Assembly (NCBI GenBank): GCA_035379765.1
Contig: DAOSVX010000029.1
Location: forward strand, 1 to 8,768
DNA length: 8,768 nucleotides
Source of the DNA: DAOSVX01 sp035379765
GTDB taxonomy: Bacteria > Bacillota_I > Bacilli_A > RF39 > UBA660
Direction: 5' to 3'
In this document: piece after piece, positions 1 through 5,904 of the stretch
Numbering within the stretch: position 1 is the stretch's first letter
Layout: each line of letters starts with the position of its first letter
Notes under the pieces: model-generated
Database searches by the model: none
Told to the model about the DNA's origin: nothing
Seen by the model: the letters and a program-made list of their open reading frames with translations, nothing else
Translations under genes and position numbers: made by a program

Positions 1-181
1 CTTCCATTACTTTTATTTCAGTAGTAGGTTCACTAGAAAAAGTTGGAGTTGTAACTGGAATATCAGTTCCTACAGTTTCATCCTCTTTTTCACAACCTAA
101 CATACAAAATAATTGTGTAGCAACTATGGCAAGTATTAATAATCTTTTTGGTGAAGTTACTGTTTCTATCACTTTATTCAT
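1..181 (-). CDS. Putative lipoprotein, N-terminal part (cut by window edge)
   Basis: The minus-strand frame is open from an ATG at 181-179 to the window edge, giving 60 codons without a stop. A strong AAAGGGGG ribosome binding site lies at 196-189, seven bases before the ATG. The protein begins with a lipoprotein-type signal peptide: Lys12-Arg13, a hydrophobic stretch at about 14-26, then the lipobox-like MLGC with Cys30 as the presumed lipidated residue. A Lys/Glu/Asp patch and a Thr/Pro/Ser-rich linker follow, as is usual between the lipid anchor and a folded domain. A good promoter lies upstream at 214-242. The functional domain is outside the window, so the role is unknown; substrate-binding or envelope lipoproteins are possible. 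The lipobox has Met rather than Leu at -3, which is tolerated but less common. Confidence 0.75.
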   Translation of the reverse strand, partial: MNKVIETVTSPKRLLILAIVATQLFCMLGCEKEDETVGTDIPVTTPTFSSEPTTEIKVME

Positions 182-213
182 TTTAATTCCCCCTTTGTGA
201 ATTAATGCTCGCT

Positions 214-242
214 ATTTTATCATAAAAGTCCTAAAAAGTCAA
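214..242 (-). promoter_or_regulatory. Promoter of the minus-strand lipoprotein gene
   Basis: On the minus strand, TTGACT (242-237), a 17-base spacer and TAAAAT (219-214) match the vegetative sigma factor consensus at five of six bases in each hexamer. The site lies about 33 bases before the lipoprotein start codon. The spacer holds two near-identical GACTTTT(T)A copies (240-232 and 230-223), which could be incidental in such AT-rich DNA. Confidence 0.75.
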
Positions 243-288
243 TATTTACTAATTGTATTGTGCTTCCTGTTTACGGTGCTTATGCTAC

Positions 289-306
289 CATATATCTATA
301 TATATG
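289..306. repeat. AT-rich inverted repeat between divergent promoters
   Basis: CATATAT (289-295) and ATATATG (300-306) form a perfect inverted repeat with 7-base arms around a 4-base centre. It lies between the divergent promoters at 214-242 and 330-358. It could be a regulator site, a bent or meltable element, or chance in a TA-rich stretch; no T-run follows, so it is not a terminator. Confidence 0.3.
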
Positions 307-329
307 TCAATTGCTAAAAGTTTAAGTTG

Positions 330-358
330 TTGAGTGGTAAATTAAGTGATATTATGAT
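330..358 (+). promoter_or_regulatory. Promoter of the DUF3048 gene unit
   Basis: TTGAGT (330-335), a 17-base spacer and TATGAT (353-358) fit a vegetative promoter. The predicted transcription start near 365 makes the ATG at 364 an unlikely start codon and supports translation from 382. Confidence 0.65.
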
Positions 359-367
359 ATTGAATGT

Positions 368-371
368 GGAG
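368..371 (+). promoter_or_regulatory. Ribosome binding site that sets the start at 382
   Basis: GGAG lies ten bases before the ATG at 382 and just inside the longer frame that would begin at 364. There is no purine-rich site before 364. Together with the predicted transcription start this favours 382. Confidence 0.55.
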
Positions 372-381
372 TAATGAGAAT

Positions 382-1452
382 ATGAGCAAAAAGAAGAAAA
401 AGCTTAGTGTTTTAATGGGTGTTGTTATATTTTTGGGAGTTGTAGGACTTTTATATGTTGCTTATGATAAAGGTATAATAAAGTTTGAAAAAAGTGTTAC
501 TAAGAAAGAAATAGAAACTAAGAAAACCGGTAACGAACAAGAAGAAGAGGAAACCAGTGAATATAAAATAATTGATACAACCTCTGATGCTAGGCCTTAT
601 GCAGTAATGATTGATAATGTTAATGGTGCTAGACCTCAAAGTGGATTGCAATCTGCGTATATGGTTTATGAAATAACTGTCGAATCAGGATTAACAAGAT
701 TAATGGCTTTATTTAAAGATGTTGATTTAAGCATGATAGGGCCAGTTAGAAGTTCTAGGCATTATTTTTTGGATTATGCAATGGAAAATGATGCTATATA
801 TGTTCATCATGGTTGGAGTCCTCAAGCAAAAAGTGATATTAGTACATTAGGTATAGATAATTTAAATGGTTTATATAATCCCTCTAATATGTTCTGGCGT
901 GAATCTACTAAAGTGTCACCTCATAATTCCTATACTAATTCAGCCAAAATACTTAAAGCTGCTGAAAATAAGGATTATCGTTTAACTAGTACTGATTATC
1001 AAGTTTTAAACTATAGTGCTGAAACAGTAGATTTAACAAATTATAGTAGTGTTGAAGATGCTACTTCGGTAACTATTAAGTATTCTAGTGTCACCAAAGT
1101 ATCTTATAAATATGACGCCGAAAACAAAGTCTATTTAAGGTATCATAATGGTGAAAAACATAAAGACTATTTAACTGGTAAGCAATTAGAAGTAAAAAAC
1201 ATTATCATTTTAAACGACATTACAGTTACGGTTATGGATGGTGATGCTAAAGGCCGAATTAATTTAGGTAATATTGGTACTGGGAGTGGCTATTATATTA
1301 CGGAAGGTAAAGCTATTAAAATAACTTGGAGTAAAAAAGATCGCGCATCTAAAACTGTTTATAAAGACGAAAATGGTAATGTTTTAAAGATAAATGATGG
1401 CAACACATTTGTTCAAATTCAACCAAGTAATCAAAAACCAGTTATAAGTTAA
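382..1452 (+). CDS. yerB: Membrane-anchored DUF3048 (YerB-like) protein
   Basis: The product is 356 residues from the chosen start. It opens with a lysine cluster (residues 3-7) and one hydrophobic segment (about 9-27). There is no lipobox cysteine, so it looks like a signal anchor with the rest outside the membrane, unlike the lipoprotein form found in many relatives. A charged linker (about 35-62) leads to the DUF3048 N-terminal domain (about 66-205), recognised by RPYAVMIDN, ARPQSGL, the ESGLTR segment, IGPVRSSRHYF and the conserved PHN at 180-182. The C-terminal domain (about 225-348) ends in the typical ITWSK, a conserved NDG and a final FVQIQP. A longer ATG start at 364 is possible but lacks a binding site. 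The biochemical role of DUF3048 proteins is not established to my knowledge. The next gene follows after 15 bases and is probably co-transcribed. Family assignment is confident; function is open. Confidence 0.9.
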   Translation: MSKKKKKLSVLMGVVIFLGVVGLLYVAYDKGIIKFEKSVTKKEIETKKTGNEQEEEETSEYKIIDTTSDARPYAVMIDNVNGARPQSGLQSAYMVYEITVESGLTRLMALFKDVDLSMIGPVRSSRHYFLDYAMENDAIYVHHGWSPQAKSDISTLGIDNLNGLYNPSNMFWRESTKVSPHNSYTNSAKILKAAENKDYRLTSTDYQVLNYSAETVDLTNYSSVEDATSVTIKYSSVTKVSYKYDAENKVYLRYHNGEKHKDYLTGKQLEVKNIIILNDITVTVMDGDAKGRINLGNIGTGSGYYITEGKAIKITWSKKDRASKTVYKDENGNVLKINDGNTFVQIQPSNQKPVIS

Positions 1453-1467
1453 AAGAAGGAGGAAATT

Positions 1468-1854
1468 ATGGAAAAGTTTAGTGAATTTTTGGTAAACAAC
1501 TATGTTTGGTTTCTAGTAGGAGCAGTAATTTTAATTTTTGCTTTAATAGGTTATCTTGTTGATACAAATAATAAAAAGAAAATTGCTAGTGGTGAATTAA
1601 TACCTAAACCTAAAAAAGAAAGAAAAGCAAAATCTAAAGAAGAAGAAACCAAAGAAAGCATCAGTGAAATGGAAAATGTTCCTTTAGGTGAAGCTATGAA
1701 GCCTAAGAGTAAAAAAGCAGAAGAAAAAACTTCTAAAGAAGAACCTATTAAAGAAAATAAAGAAGAAGTTAAAAAACCAGAAACTGATTATGACAAACCA
1801 ATTATAAAAGAAGAAGAACCTTCTGATAATAGTTTTGAAGTAGAAGATAGATAG
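1468..1854 (+). CDS. Small single-pass membrane protein with Lys/Glu-rich tail
   Basis: The product has 128 residues. A near-perfect AAGGAGG ribosome binding site (1456-1462) lies five bases before the ATG. One strong membrane segment spans about residues 12-32. The four positively charged positions just after it (from Lys36) place the long C-terminal tail in the cytoplasm by the positive-inside rule. The tail (about 36-128) is low-complexity, dominated by Lys and Glu with scattered Pro, Ser and Thr, and is probably disordered. I recognise no domain or catalytic motif. The 15-base gap to the DUF3048 gene and the shared terminator suggest one transcript, so the two proteins may act at the membrane together. 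It could be a scaffold or adaptor, but that is inference. Confidence 0.8.
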   Translation: MEKFSEFLVNNYVWFLVGAVILIFALIGYLVDTNNKKKIASGELIPKPKKERKAKSKEEETKESISEMENVPLGEAMKPKSKKAEEKTSKEEPIKENKEEVKKPETDYDKPIIKEEEPSDNSFEVEDR

Positions 1855-1883
1855 TCGTAAATAAGACGACTATTTATTTTTTT
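1851..1883 (+). terminator. Rho-independent terminator after the DUF3048 unit
   Basis: ATAGTCGT (1851-1858) pairs perfectly with ACGACTAT (1866-1873) around a 7-base loop, followed by TTA and seven T residues (1877-1883). The hairpin includes the TAG stop codon of the upstream gene. Confidence 0.85.
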
Positions 1884-1905
1884 GATACTAGTAAATAAGA
1901 AATTA

Positions 1906-1917
1906 TTTTGTTATAAT
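1906..1917 (+). promoter_or_regulatory. Extended -10 promoter of cdaA-cdaR
   Basis: A perfect TATAAT (1912-1917) is preceded by TGT, which makes an extended -10 element. No convincing -35 hexamer lies at 16-18 bases; a TTGATA at 1882-1887 is 24 bases away, too far. The 12-base core TTTTGTTATAAT is identical to the one in the tRNA-Cys promoter (7515-7526). Confidence 0.6.
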
Positions 1918-1945
1918 TAATAATACAGAAACGGAAGTGAATTAA

Positions 1946-2761
1946 ATGACTATTTCTAGTATTTTGAATATCTTAACGAAGATAATTGATATATCAATTG
2001 TTTGGGCTATGTTTTATTATATTCTAAAGAATTTAAAGAATAATATAAAAATGGTTTTGATATTTAAAGGAGTCATTTTAATAATTTTAATTAAAGTAAT
2101 TAGTGATTTATTAAATCTTTACACAGTAGGACTATTATTAGAATATGTTATAGTTTGGGGTCCTTTAGCTTTAATAATTATCTTTCAGCCAGAAATTAGA
2201 AATGTTTTGGAGTCTTTAGGGAGAAGCCAATTATTAGGAAGACATAAAATGCTTACTGTAGATGAAAGAGAAAAAGTAGTATATGAAATAATGGAAGCTA
2301 TCGAGTATTTTAAAAAGAATCGTATTGGAGCTTTAATAGTTATTGAAAGAGATATGTCTTTACAAGAATATATAGATAGTGCCACAAAGATATATGCTGA
2401 TTTAAGTGGTGAATTATTAGAATCAATATTCTTTCCTAATAATCCCCTTCATGATGGAGGAGTAATTGTTCAAGGTGATAGATTGACATGTGCTGGAGCT
2501 ATATTTAGAACTAGTTTAGATCCATCTATTTCTAAAAGATTAGGGACAAGACATAGAGCAGCTTTGGGTGTCGCTGAAGAAACAGATGCAATTGCTTTAA
2601 TAGTTTCTGAAGAAACAGGGAGAATTAGTATTGCTTGTGACCATGAACTTCGTTATAACCTATCAATAGATGAATTTAAAATGATGCTGATGGAAGAATT
2701 AAAACCAAAAGTAGAAATGTTTTATGATAGTGACGAAGATGAAGATGGGAGTGAAAAATAA
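1946..2761 (+). CDS. cdaA: Membrane diadenylate cyclase CdaA (c-di-AMP synthase)
   Basis: CdaA condenses two ATP molecules into c-di-AMP, which controls potassium and osmolyte transport and cell-wall homeostasis in Bacillota. The 271-residue length matches the usual size of about 270. Hydrophobic segments at about 10-28, 35-54 and 60-80 form the three-helix membrane anchor. The cyclase (DAC) domain covers about 95-255. Its signatures are LHDGG at 168-172 (normally DGA), GTRHRAA at 200-206 containing the RHR motif, and SEETG at 221-225. The ending is acidic (Asp/Glu at 261-270). The ribosome binding site is modest (GGAAGTGA before the ATG). The stop codon overlaps the cdaR start by one base (TAATG), which implies coupled translation. 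The Ala-to-Gly change in the DGA motif is the only departure I see, and the enzyme is probably active. Confidence 0.95.
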   Translation: MTISSILNILTKIIDISIVWAMFYYILKNLKNNIKMVLIFKGVILIILIKVISDLLNLYTVGLLLEYVIVWGPLALIIIFQPEIRNVLESLGRSQLLGRHKMLTVDEREKVVYEIMEAIEYFKKNRIGALIVIERDMSLQEYIDSATKIYADLSGELLESIFFPNNPLHDGGVIVQGDRLTCAGAIFRTSLDPSISKRLGTRHRAALGVAEETDAIALIVSEETGRISIACDHELRYNLSIDEFKMMLMEELKPKVEMFYDSDEDEDGSEK

Positions 2762-4119
2762 TGAAGAAGTTTTTAAAAGCTTTAGGAAAATTTTTCCAAG
2801 CCATTTATAAAGTGATTGATAAAATAGTTGTAACTCCTATAAGTAGATTAGTATTTAAAATAAATGAGTATTTTAAGAATAATAATGGTTTAATAGAAAA
2901 AGTTTTAAATAGGCCTAATATGTTGATATATATTTCTTTGTTTTTTGCTGTAGCTGTCTTCTTTTTAGTAGATTCTAAAGTAATAAGTTTTGTTGAAACC
3001 GAAGCTGAAATAATAACTGGTCAGCCAGTTGAAGTTGTTTATAATGAAGAAGCTTATGTTGTAGAAGGAATACCTGAAACAGTTGATATAACTTTAATAG
3101 GAAGAAAAAGTGATTTATATTTAGCTAAACAACTTGGTGATCACGAAGTAATATTAGATTTAACTAATTATGGAGTTGGGGAGCATAAAGTAAAATTAAC
3201 TTATAAACAAACAATTGAAACATTAGATTATAAGTTAGATCCTTCTTCTGTATTAGTTATTATTAAAGAAAAAATTAGTGCTTTAAAAGATATTACATAT
3301 GATTTATTAAACCAAGATAAATTAGATAAAAAATTAAGTGTTAAGAGTATTGCTTTAAATAGAAGCGAAGTAGTTGTTAAAGGGTCAGAAGATGCTTTAG
3401 CAGAGGTAGCAACTGTCAAAGCTTTGATAGATTTAAATAATGAAGATTTAAAAACTACGGGAAGTTTTGAAATAGAAGCAATACCATTAGTAGCATATGA
3501 TGAAAACGGAGCTGTTATTGATAATGTCGAAATAGTACCAGCAACTGTAACGGCAACTGTAGATTTAGAATCATACTCAGTTGAAGTACCAATAAAAGTT
3601 ATAACCACTGGGGATTTAACAGTTGGGTATGCTATAAGTTCTATTATTCCTAGTGTAAGTAAAGTAGTTATTTATGGTGATCAAGAAGTTTTAGATACTA
3701 TTCAATACATACCAGTTTCTATAGATATAAGTGGCTTAAAAAGTAGCAAGACATTTAATGCTAACATAACTAAACCATCAGGAGTAAGATATATGAGTGA
3801 AACAACTACTTCAATTGCTGTTACGTTAGATTCTCAGACGTCCAAGGAAATAACTGGTGTTCAAATTGAAACGAAAAATTTAGCTGATGGCTATTCAGCT
3901 AGTGCTAAATCAATAGCTGATACCACTATAACAGTAACGGCTAAAGGGGTTAAATCAATATTAGATAATTTCACAGCTCAAGATATTTCCGCTTATGTAG
4001 ATTTAACAGGGTATACAGCTGGCACTTACTCAGTCCCTATTATTGTCGAAACTGATGATGTAAAAGTTCAACTTGTTCCAAATGTTAATACTATCGACAT
4101 AGTTATTAAAAAAAGTTAA
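2761..4119 (+). CDS. cdaR: YbbR-domain regulator of CdaA (CdaR)
   Basis: CdaR proteins are membrane-anchored, bind CdaA and modulate c-di-AMP output. This one has 452 residues. A single membrane segment lies at about 54-70, followed by about four extracytoplasmic YbbR repeats of 80-95 residues (roughly 85-168, 172-268, 272-358 and 364-450). Each repeat carries the beta-rich pattern with segments such as VVVKGSED, VVIYGDQEV and VTAKGVKSI, each followed by an 'IDLS'-like strand. The first 50 or so residues form a predicted cytoplasmic, helix-rich and basic extension that the textbook protein lacks, since its membrane helix starts near residue 10. GGGAG at 2747-2751 serves as ribosome binding site inside the end of cdaA. 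A terminator follows directly, and no glmM gene follows, unlike the common cdaA-cdaR-glmM order. Confidence 0.9.
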   Translation: MKKFLKALGKFFQAIYKVIDKIVVTPISRLVFKINEYFKNNNGLIEKVLNRPNMLIYISLFFAVAVFFLVDSKVISFVETEAEIITGQPVEVVYNEEAYVVEGIPETVDITLIGRKSDLYLAKQLGDHEVILDLTNYGVGEHKVKLTYKQTIETLDYKLDPSSVLVIIKEKISALKDITYDLLNQDKLDKKLSVKSIALNRSEVVVKGSEDALAEVATVKALIDLNNEDLKTTGSFEIEAIPLVAYDENGAVIDNVEIVPATVTATVDLESYSVEVPIKVITTGDLTVGYAISSIIPSVSKVVIYGDQEVLDTIQYIPVSIDISGLKSSKTFNANITKPSGVRYMSETTTSIAVTLDSQTSKEITGVQIETKNLADGYSASAKSIADTTITVTAKGVKSILDNFTAQDISAYVDLTGYTAGTYSVPIIVETDDVKVQLVPNVNTIDIVIKKS

Positions 4120-4143
4120 AAATAACCTTTAAGGTTATTTTTT
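4118..4143 (+). terminator. Rho-independent terminator after cdaR
   Basis: A perfect inverted repeat centred on 4130 pairs 4118-4128 with 4132-4142 (core ATAACCTT/AAGGTTAT). It ends in six T residues (4138-4143) and overlaps the cdaR stop codon. The flanking A-run could let it work weakly in the opposite direction too. Confidence 0.8.
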
Positions 4144-4148
4144 AATAA

Positions 4149-4177
4149 TTTACTTTCCTAGTTATTTATAATATAAT
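4149..4177 (+). promoter_or_regulatory. Promoter of the thioredoxin-like gene
   Basis: TTTACT (4149-4154), a 17-base spacer and TATAAT (4172-4177) form a plausible vegetative promoter starting just after the cdaR terminator. A second TATAAT overlaps at 4167-4172 but lacks a matching -35. The predicted start of transcription is near 4184, almost at the ribosome binding site, so the leader would be very short. Confidence 0.55.
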
Positions 4178-4182
4178 AACTA
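4159..4182. repeat. Inverted repeat over the -10 element (candidate operator)
   Basis: TAGTTATT (4159-4166) and AATAACTA (4175-4182) are perfect 8-base arms separated by eight bases. The repeat covers both overlapping TATAAT hexamers of the promoter, a position where a dimeric repressor would block RNA polymerase. No T-run follows, so a terminator is unlikely. Chance in AT-rich DNA cannot be excluded. Confidence 0.4.
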
Positions 4183-4184
4183 TT

Positions 4185-4190
4185 AGGTGA
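4185..4190 (+). promoter_or_regulatory. Ribosome binding site that sets the start at 4196
   Basis: AGGTGA lies five bases before the ATG at 4196. The alternative in-frame GTG at 4187 lies inside this motif, so it is most likely part of the binding site and not the start codon. Confidence 0.7.
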
Positions 4191-4195
4191 AAAAA

Positions 4196-4660
4196 ATGAA
4201 AAATACAAATGATACAGAACAAATAATAAAGTTTTTAAAAATTTTAGGAATAGTAATAATATTTCTAGTAGCAATTTATTTTTTAACATTAAAAGTGGCT
4301 GATAAAGAAGAAGAAAATAACGACACTGAAGTAACTCGTAATGAGGTAGTGGTAGGAACATCTCTTAGTTTATCAGACGATGAATATTATGTTTTATTTT
4401 ATGATCCAGAAAGTAATATAGCTAGTTATTTAGATAGTTGGCAAGACAGTTATTTAGAAGCTGATAGTACTCCAAAATTATATTATGTAGATTTATCACT
4501 AGCTATTAATAAAAAATTTGTAACGGAAGAAGATTCCAATTCTAAAGCTACAAAGGAAACTGATTTAAAAATAAAAGATGGGACTTTAATAATTGTAAAA
4601 AATGCTAAAATAACTAATTATATAGAAAATCTTCAAGAAATATACCAACTTTTAAATTAA
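4196..4660 (+). CDS. Membrane-anchored thioredoxin-like protein lacking cysteines
   Basis: The product has 154 residues. It has a short N-terminus, one membrane segment (about 13-32), an acidic linker (37-46) and an outside domain (about 50-154). The order of elements in that domain looks like a thioredoxin fold: strand YYVLFYD (64-70), a helix (about 75-88), strand LYYVDLS (95-101), a central loop, strand TLIIV (130-134), a turn KNAK, and a final helix (about 142-153). In active thioredoxins the first strand leads into CxxC and the strand near 130 is preceded by a cis-proline. Here DPESN occupies the CxxC position, the proline before Thr-Leu-Ile is missing, and no cysteine occurs in the whole protein. 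Disulfide chemistry is therefore excluded; binding, chaperone or structural roles remain. It is monocistronic, between its own promoter and terminator. The fold call is by eye and moderate; that the gene is real is fairly certain. Confidence 0.75.
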   Translation: MKNTNDTEQIIKFLKILGIVIIFLVAIYFLTLKVADKEEENNDTEVTRNEVVVGTSLSLSDDEYYVLFYDPESNIASYLDSWQDSYLEADSTPKLYYVDLSLAINKKFVTEEDSNSKATKETDLKIKDGTLIIVKNAKITNYIENLQEIYQLLN

Positions 4661-4689
4661 ACTTTAATTATTCAAATTAAAGTTTTTTT
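4659..4689 (+). terminator. Rho-independent terminator after the thioredoxin-like gene
   Basis: AAACTTTAATT (4659-4669) pairs with AATTAAAGTTT (4675-4685) around the loop ATTCA and runs into seven T residues (4683-4689). The 11-bp stem is AT-rich but perfect and overlaps the stop codon. Confidence 0.8.
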
Positions 4690-4699
4690 ATGCTACAAT
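4671..4699 (+). promoter_or_regulatory. Promoter of the S41 protease unit, overlapping the terminator
   Basis: TACAAT (4694-4699) is preceded by TGC, an extended -10. A weak -35, TTCAAA (4671-4676), lies exactly 17 bases upstream, inside the loop and 3' arm of the preceding terminator. The predicted transcription start is near 4706, a few bases before AAGGTG at 4712-4717. Confidence 0.6.
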
Positions 4700-4710
4700 G
4701 TATATTGTAG
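4693..4710. repeat. 18-base inverted repeat over -10 and start site (candidate operator)
   Basis: CTACAAT (4693-4699) and ATTGTAG (4704-4710) are perfect 7-base arms around GTAT. The repeat covers the -10 hexamer and the predicted +1 of the protease promoter, a classic repressor position. It contains TACA and TGTA half-sites similar in style to BlaI/CopY-type boxes, although the spacing differs. The other reading is a small 5' hairpin, but the repeat starts before the predicted +1. Confidence 0.5.
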
Positions 4711-4722
4711 TAAGGTGAAAAT

Positions 4723-5889
4723 ATGAAAAAGAAGAAGCAATATTACTTTAAATTAAAAGAAGTTATAATCTTAATAGTAATTACCAGTATTGTAATGGTT
4801 TTAGGTACTGGTATAGTTTTAGAAAATAAATATAAAAATAGCTCTTCTGATGAAGTTGTTATAACTGATGAAAATGTTAAAAACTTTTTAGCTGCTTATC
4901 AAACTTTAACGGAAAAATATTATGAAGAAGTTGATAATGAAGATTTAATGAGCAATGTTATAACAGCAATGTTTAATTATTTTGATGATCCTTACACAAC
5001 TTATTTAAATAAAAATGAAACTACTTCTTTAATTGAATCATTAAGTGGTGAATATGAAGGAATAGGAGCTAAAATAACAAAGGATGATAGAGGAATAGTA
5101 ATCTTAGAAGTGTTAGAAAACTCTTCAGCAATGGAAGAAGGTTTAAAAAAAGATGATGTAATATTAGAAGTTAATGATGAAAATGTCGAATCTAAAACAG
5201 CTTATCTAGTTTCGGAAATGATTATTAATGGCTCAAGTGATAAAGTAAAATTAACAATCTTAAGAGATAATGAAGAATTAGATTTCTATTTAACGGTTAA
5301 GACAGTTGAGATTCCTTCTATAGAAACAGAACTTATTTCTGATGATACTGCTTATTTATATATTGATTCTTTTTCTTTGAATACTTCTAAACAAGTAAGA
5401 GAAAAAGTTAATAATTATGAAAATGCGGGAATAAAGAATTTAATAATAGATGTTAGAAATGATACAGGGGGATATTTATCAATAGCTGAAGATATTGCCA
5501 AAATATTTTTAGAAAAAAATGCTATTATTTATTCAATTGAAAATAAAGATGGACTTGAAACTATTAGAGATAATACTTTAGAAGCTAGCAATTTAAATGT
5601 TGTAGTTTTAATAAATGGCGAATCAGCTTCAGCTTCAGAAGTGTTAGCAGCAGCTTTAAAAGAAAGTTATGGGGCCATTTTAGTAGGGGAAACATCTTAT
5701 GGTAAAGGTAAAGTCCAAAGAACAGAAATGTTAGATGATGGTTCCATGATAAAATATACTACTGCTAAATGGTTAACGCCAACTGGTGATTGTATAGATG
5801 GGGTTGGCTTAATACCAGATTATGAAGTTACTAATGGTACTAATACAGATAATCAACTAGCTAAAGCTATAGAACTATTAAAAGAATAA
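4723..5889 (+). CDS. S41 family carboxy-terminal processing protease (Ctp), membrane-anchored
   Basis: Ctp proteases cut extracytoplasmic proteins near their C-termini, using a PDZ domain to recognise the tail and gate the active site. This one has 388 residues. A lysine-rich start (2-5) and a membrane segment (about 13-33) anchor it. A helical N-terminal region (about 48-105) contains FDDPYTTYL, the PDZ domain covers about 108-195, and the S41 core covers about 205-370. GESASASE at 299-306 gives Ser303 as nucleophile, YGKGKVQ at 326-332 gives Lys328 as general base, and Gln332 completes the triad. The spacings of 25 and 4 residues equal those of Bacillus subtilis CtpB (Ser309, Lys334, Gln338). 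The family's RNxPGG motif reads RNDTGG here (Pro to Thr at 248). There is no C-terminal peptidoglycan-binding domain. AAGGTG lies five bases before the ATG. A membrane protein gene follows after 15 bases. Confidence 0.93.
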   Translation: MKKKKQYYFKLKEVIILIVITSIVMVLGTGIVLENKYKNSSSDEVVITDENVKNFLAAYQTLTEKYYEEVDNEDLMSNVITAMFNYFDDPYTTYLNKNETTSLIESLSGEYEGIGAKITKDDRGIVILEVLENSSAMEEGLKKDDVILEVNDENVESKTAYLVSEMIINGSSDKVKLTILRDNEELDFYLTVKTVEIPSIETELISDDTAYLYIDSFSLNTSKQVREKVNNYENAGIKNLIIDVRNDTGGYLSIAEDIAKIFLEKNAIIYSIENKDGLETIRDNTLEASNLNVVVLINGESASASEVLAAALKESYGAILVGETSYGKGKVQRTEMLDDGSMIKYTTAKWLTPTGDCIDGVGLIPDYEVTNGTNTDNQLAKAIELLKE

Positions 5890-5890
5890 A

Positions 5891-5895
5891 AGGAG
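5891..5895 (+). promoter_or_regulatory. Ribosome binding site for the GTG start at 5905
   Basis: AGGAG lies nine bases before the GTG at 5905, just after the protease stop codon. There is no ATG in frame nearby, so this site decides the GTG start. Confidence 0.75.
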
Positions 5896-5904
5896 TGAGG
5901 GACT

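Noticed and set aside
451..651. Minus-strand reading frame of 66 codons
   Set aside because: It is antisense to the linker and start of the DUF3048 domain, with low-complexity Phe-rich content.
1882..1887. TTGATA as -35 of the cdaA promoter
   Set aside because: The spacer to TATAAT at 1912 would be 24 bases, well outside the workable range; the TGT-extended -10 is the better explanation.
2185..2385. Minus-strand reading frame of 66 codons
   Set aside because: It is antisense to the cdaA cyclase domain with no binding site or domain.
3228..3608. Minus-strand reading frame of 126 codons inside cdaR
   Set aside because: It lies wholly antisense to a well-supported gene, has Ser/Thr-rich composition typical of a shadow frame, and no recognisable domain.
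4158..4361. Minus-strand reading frame of 67 codons rich in Leu and Phe
   Set aside because: It is the antisense of the membrane segment and linker of the thioredoxin-like gene, and would end in the promoter region of that gene.
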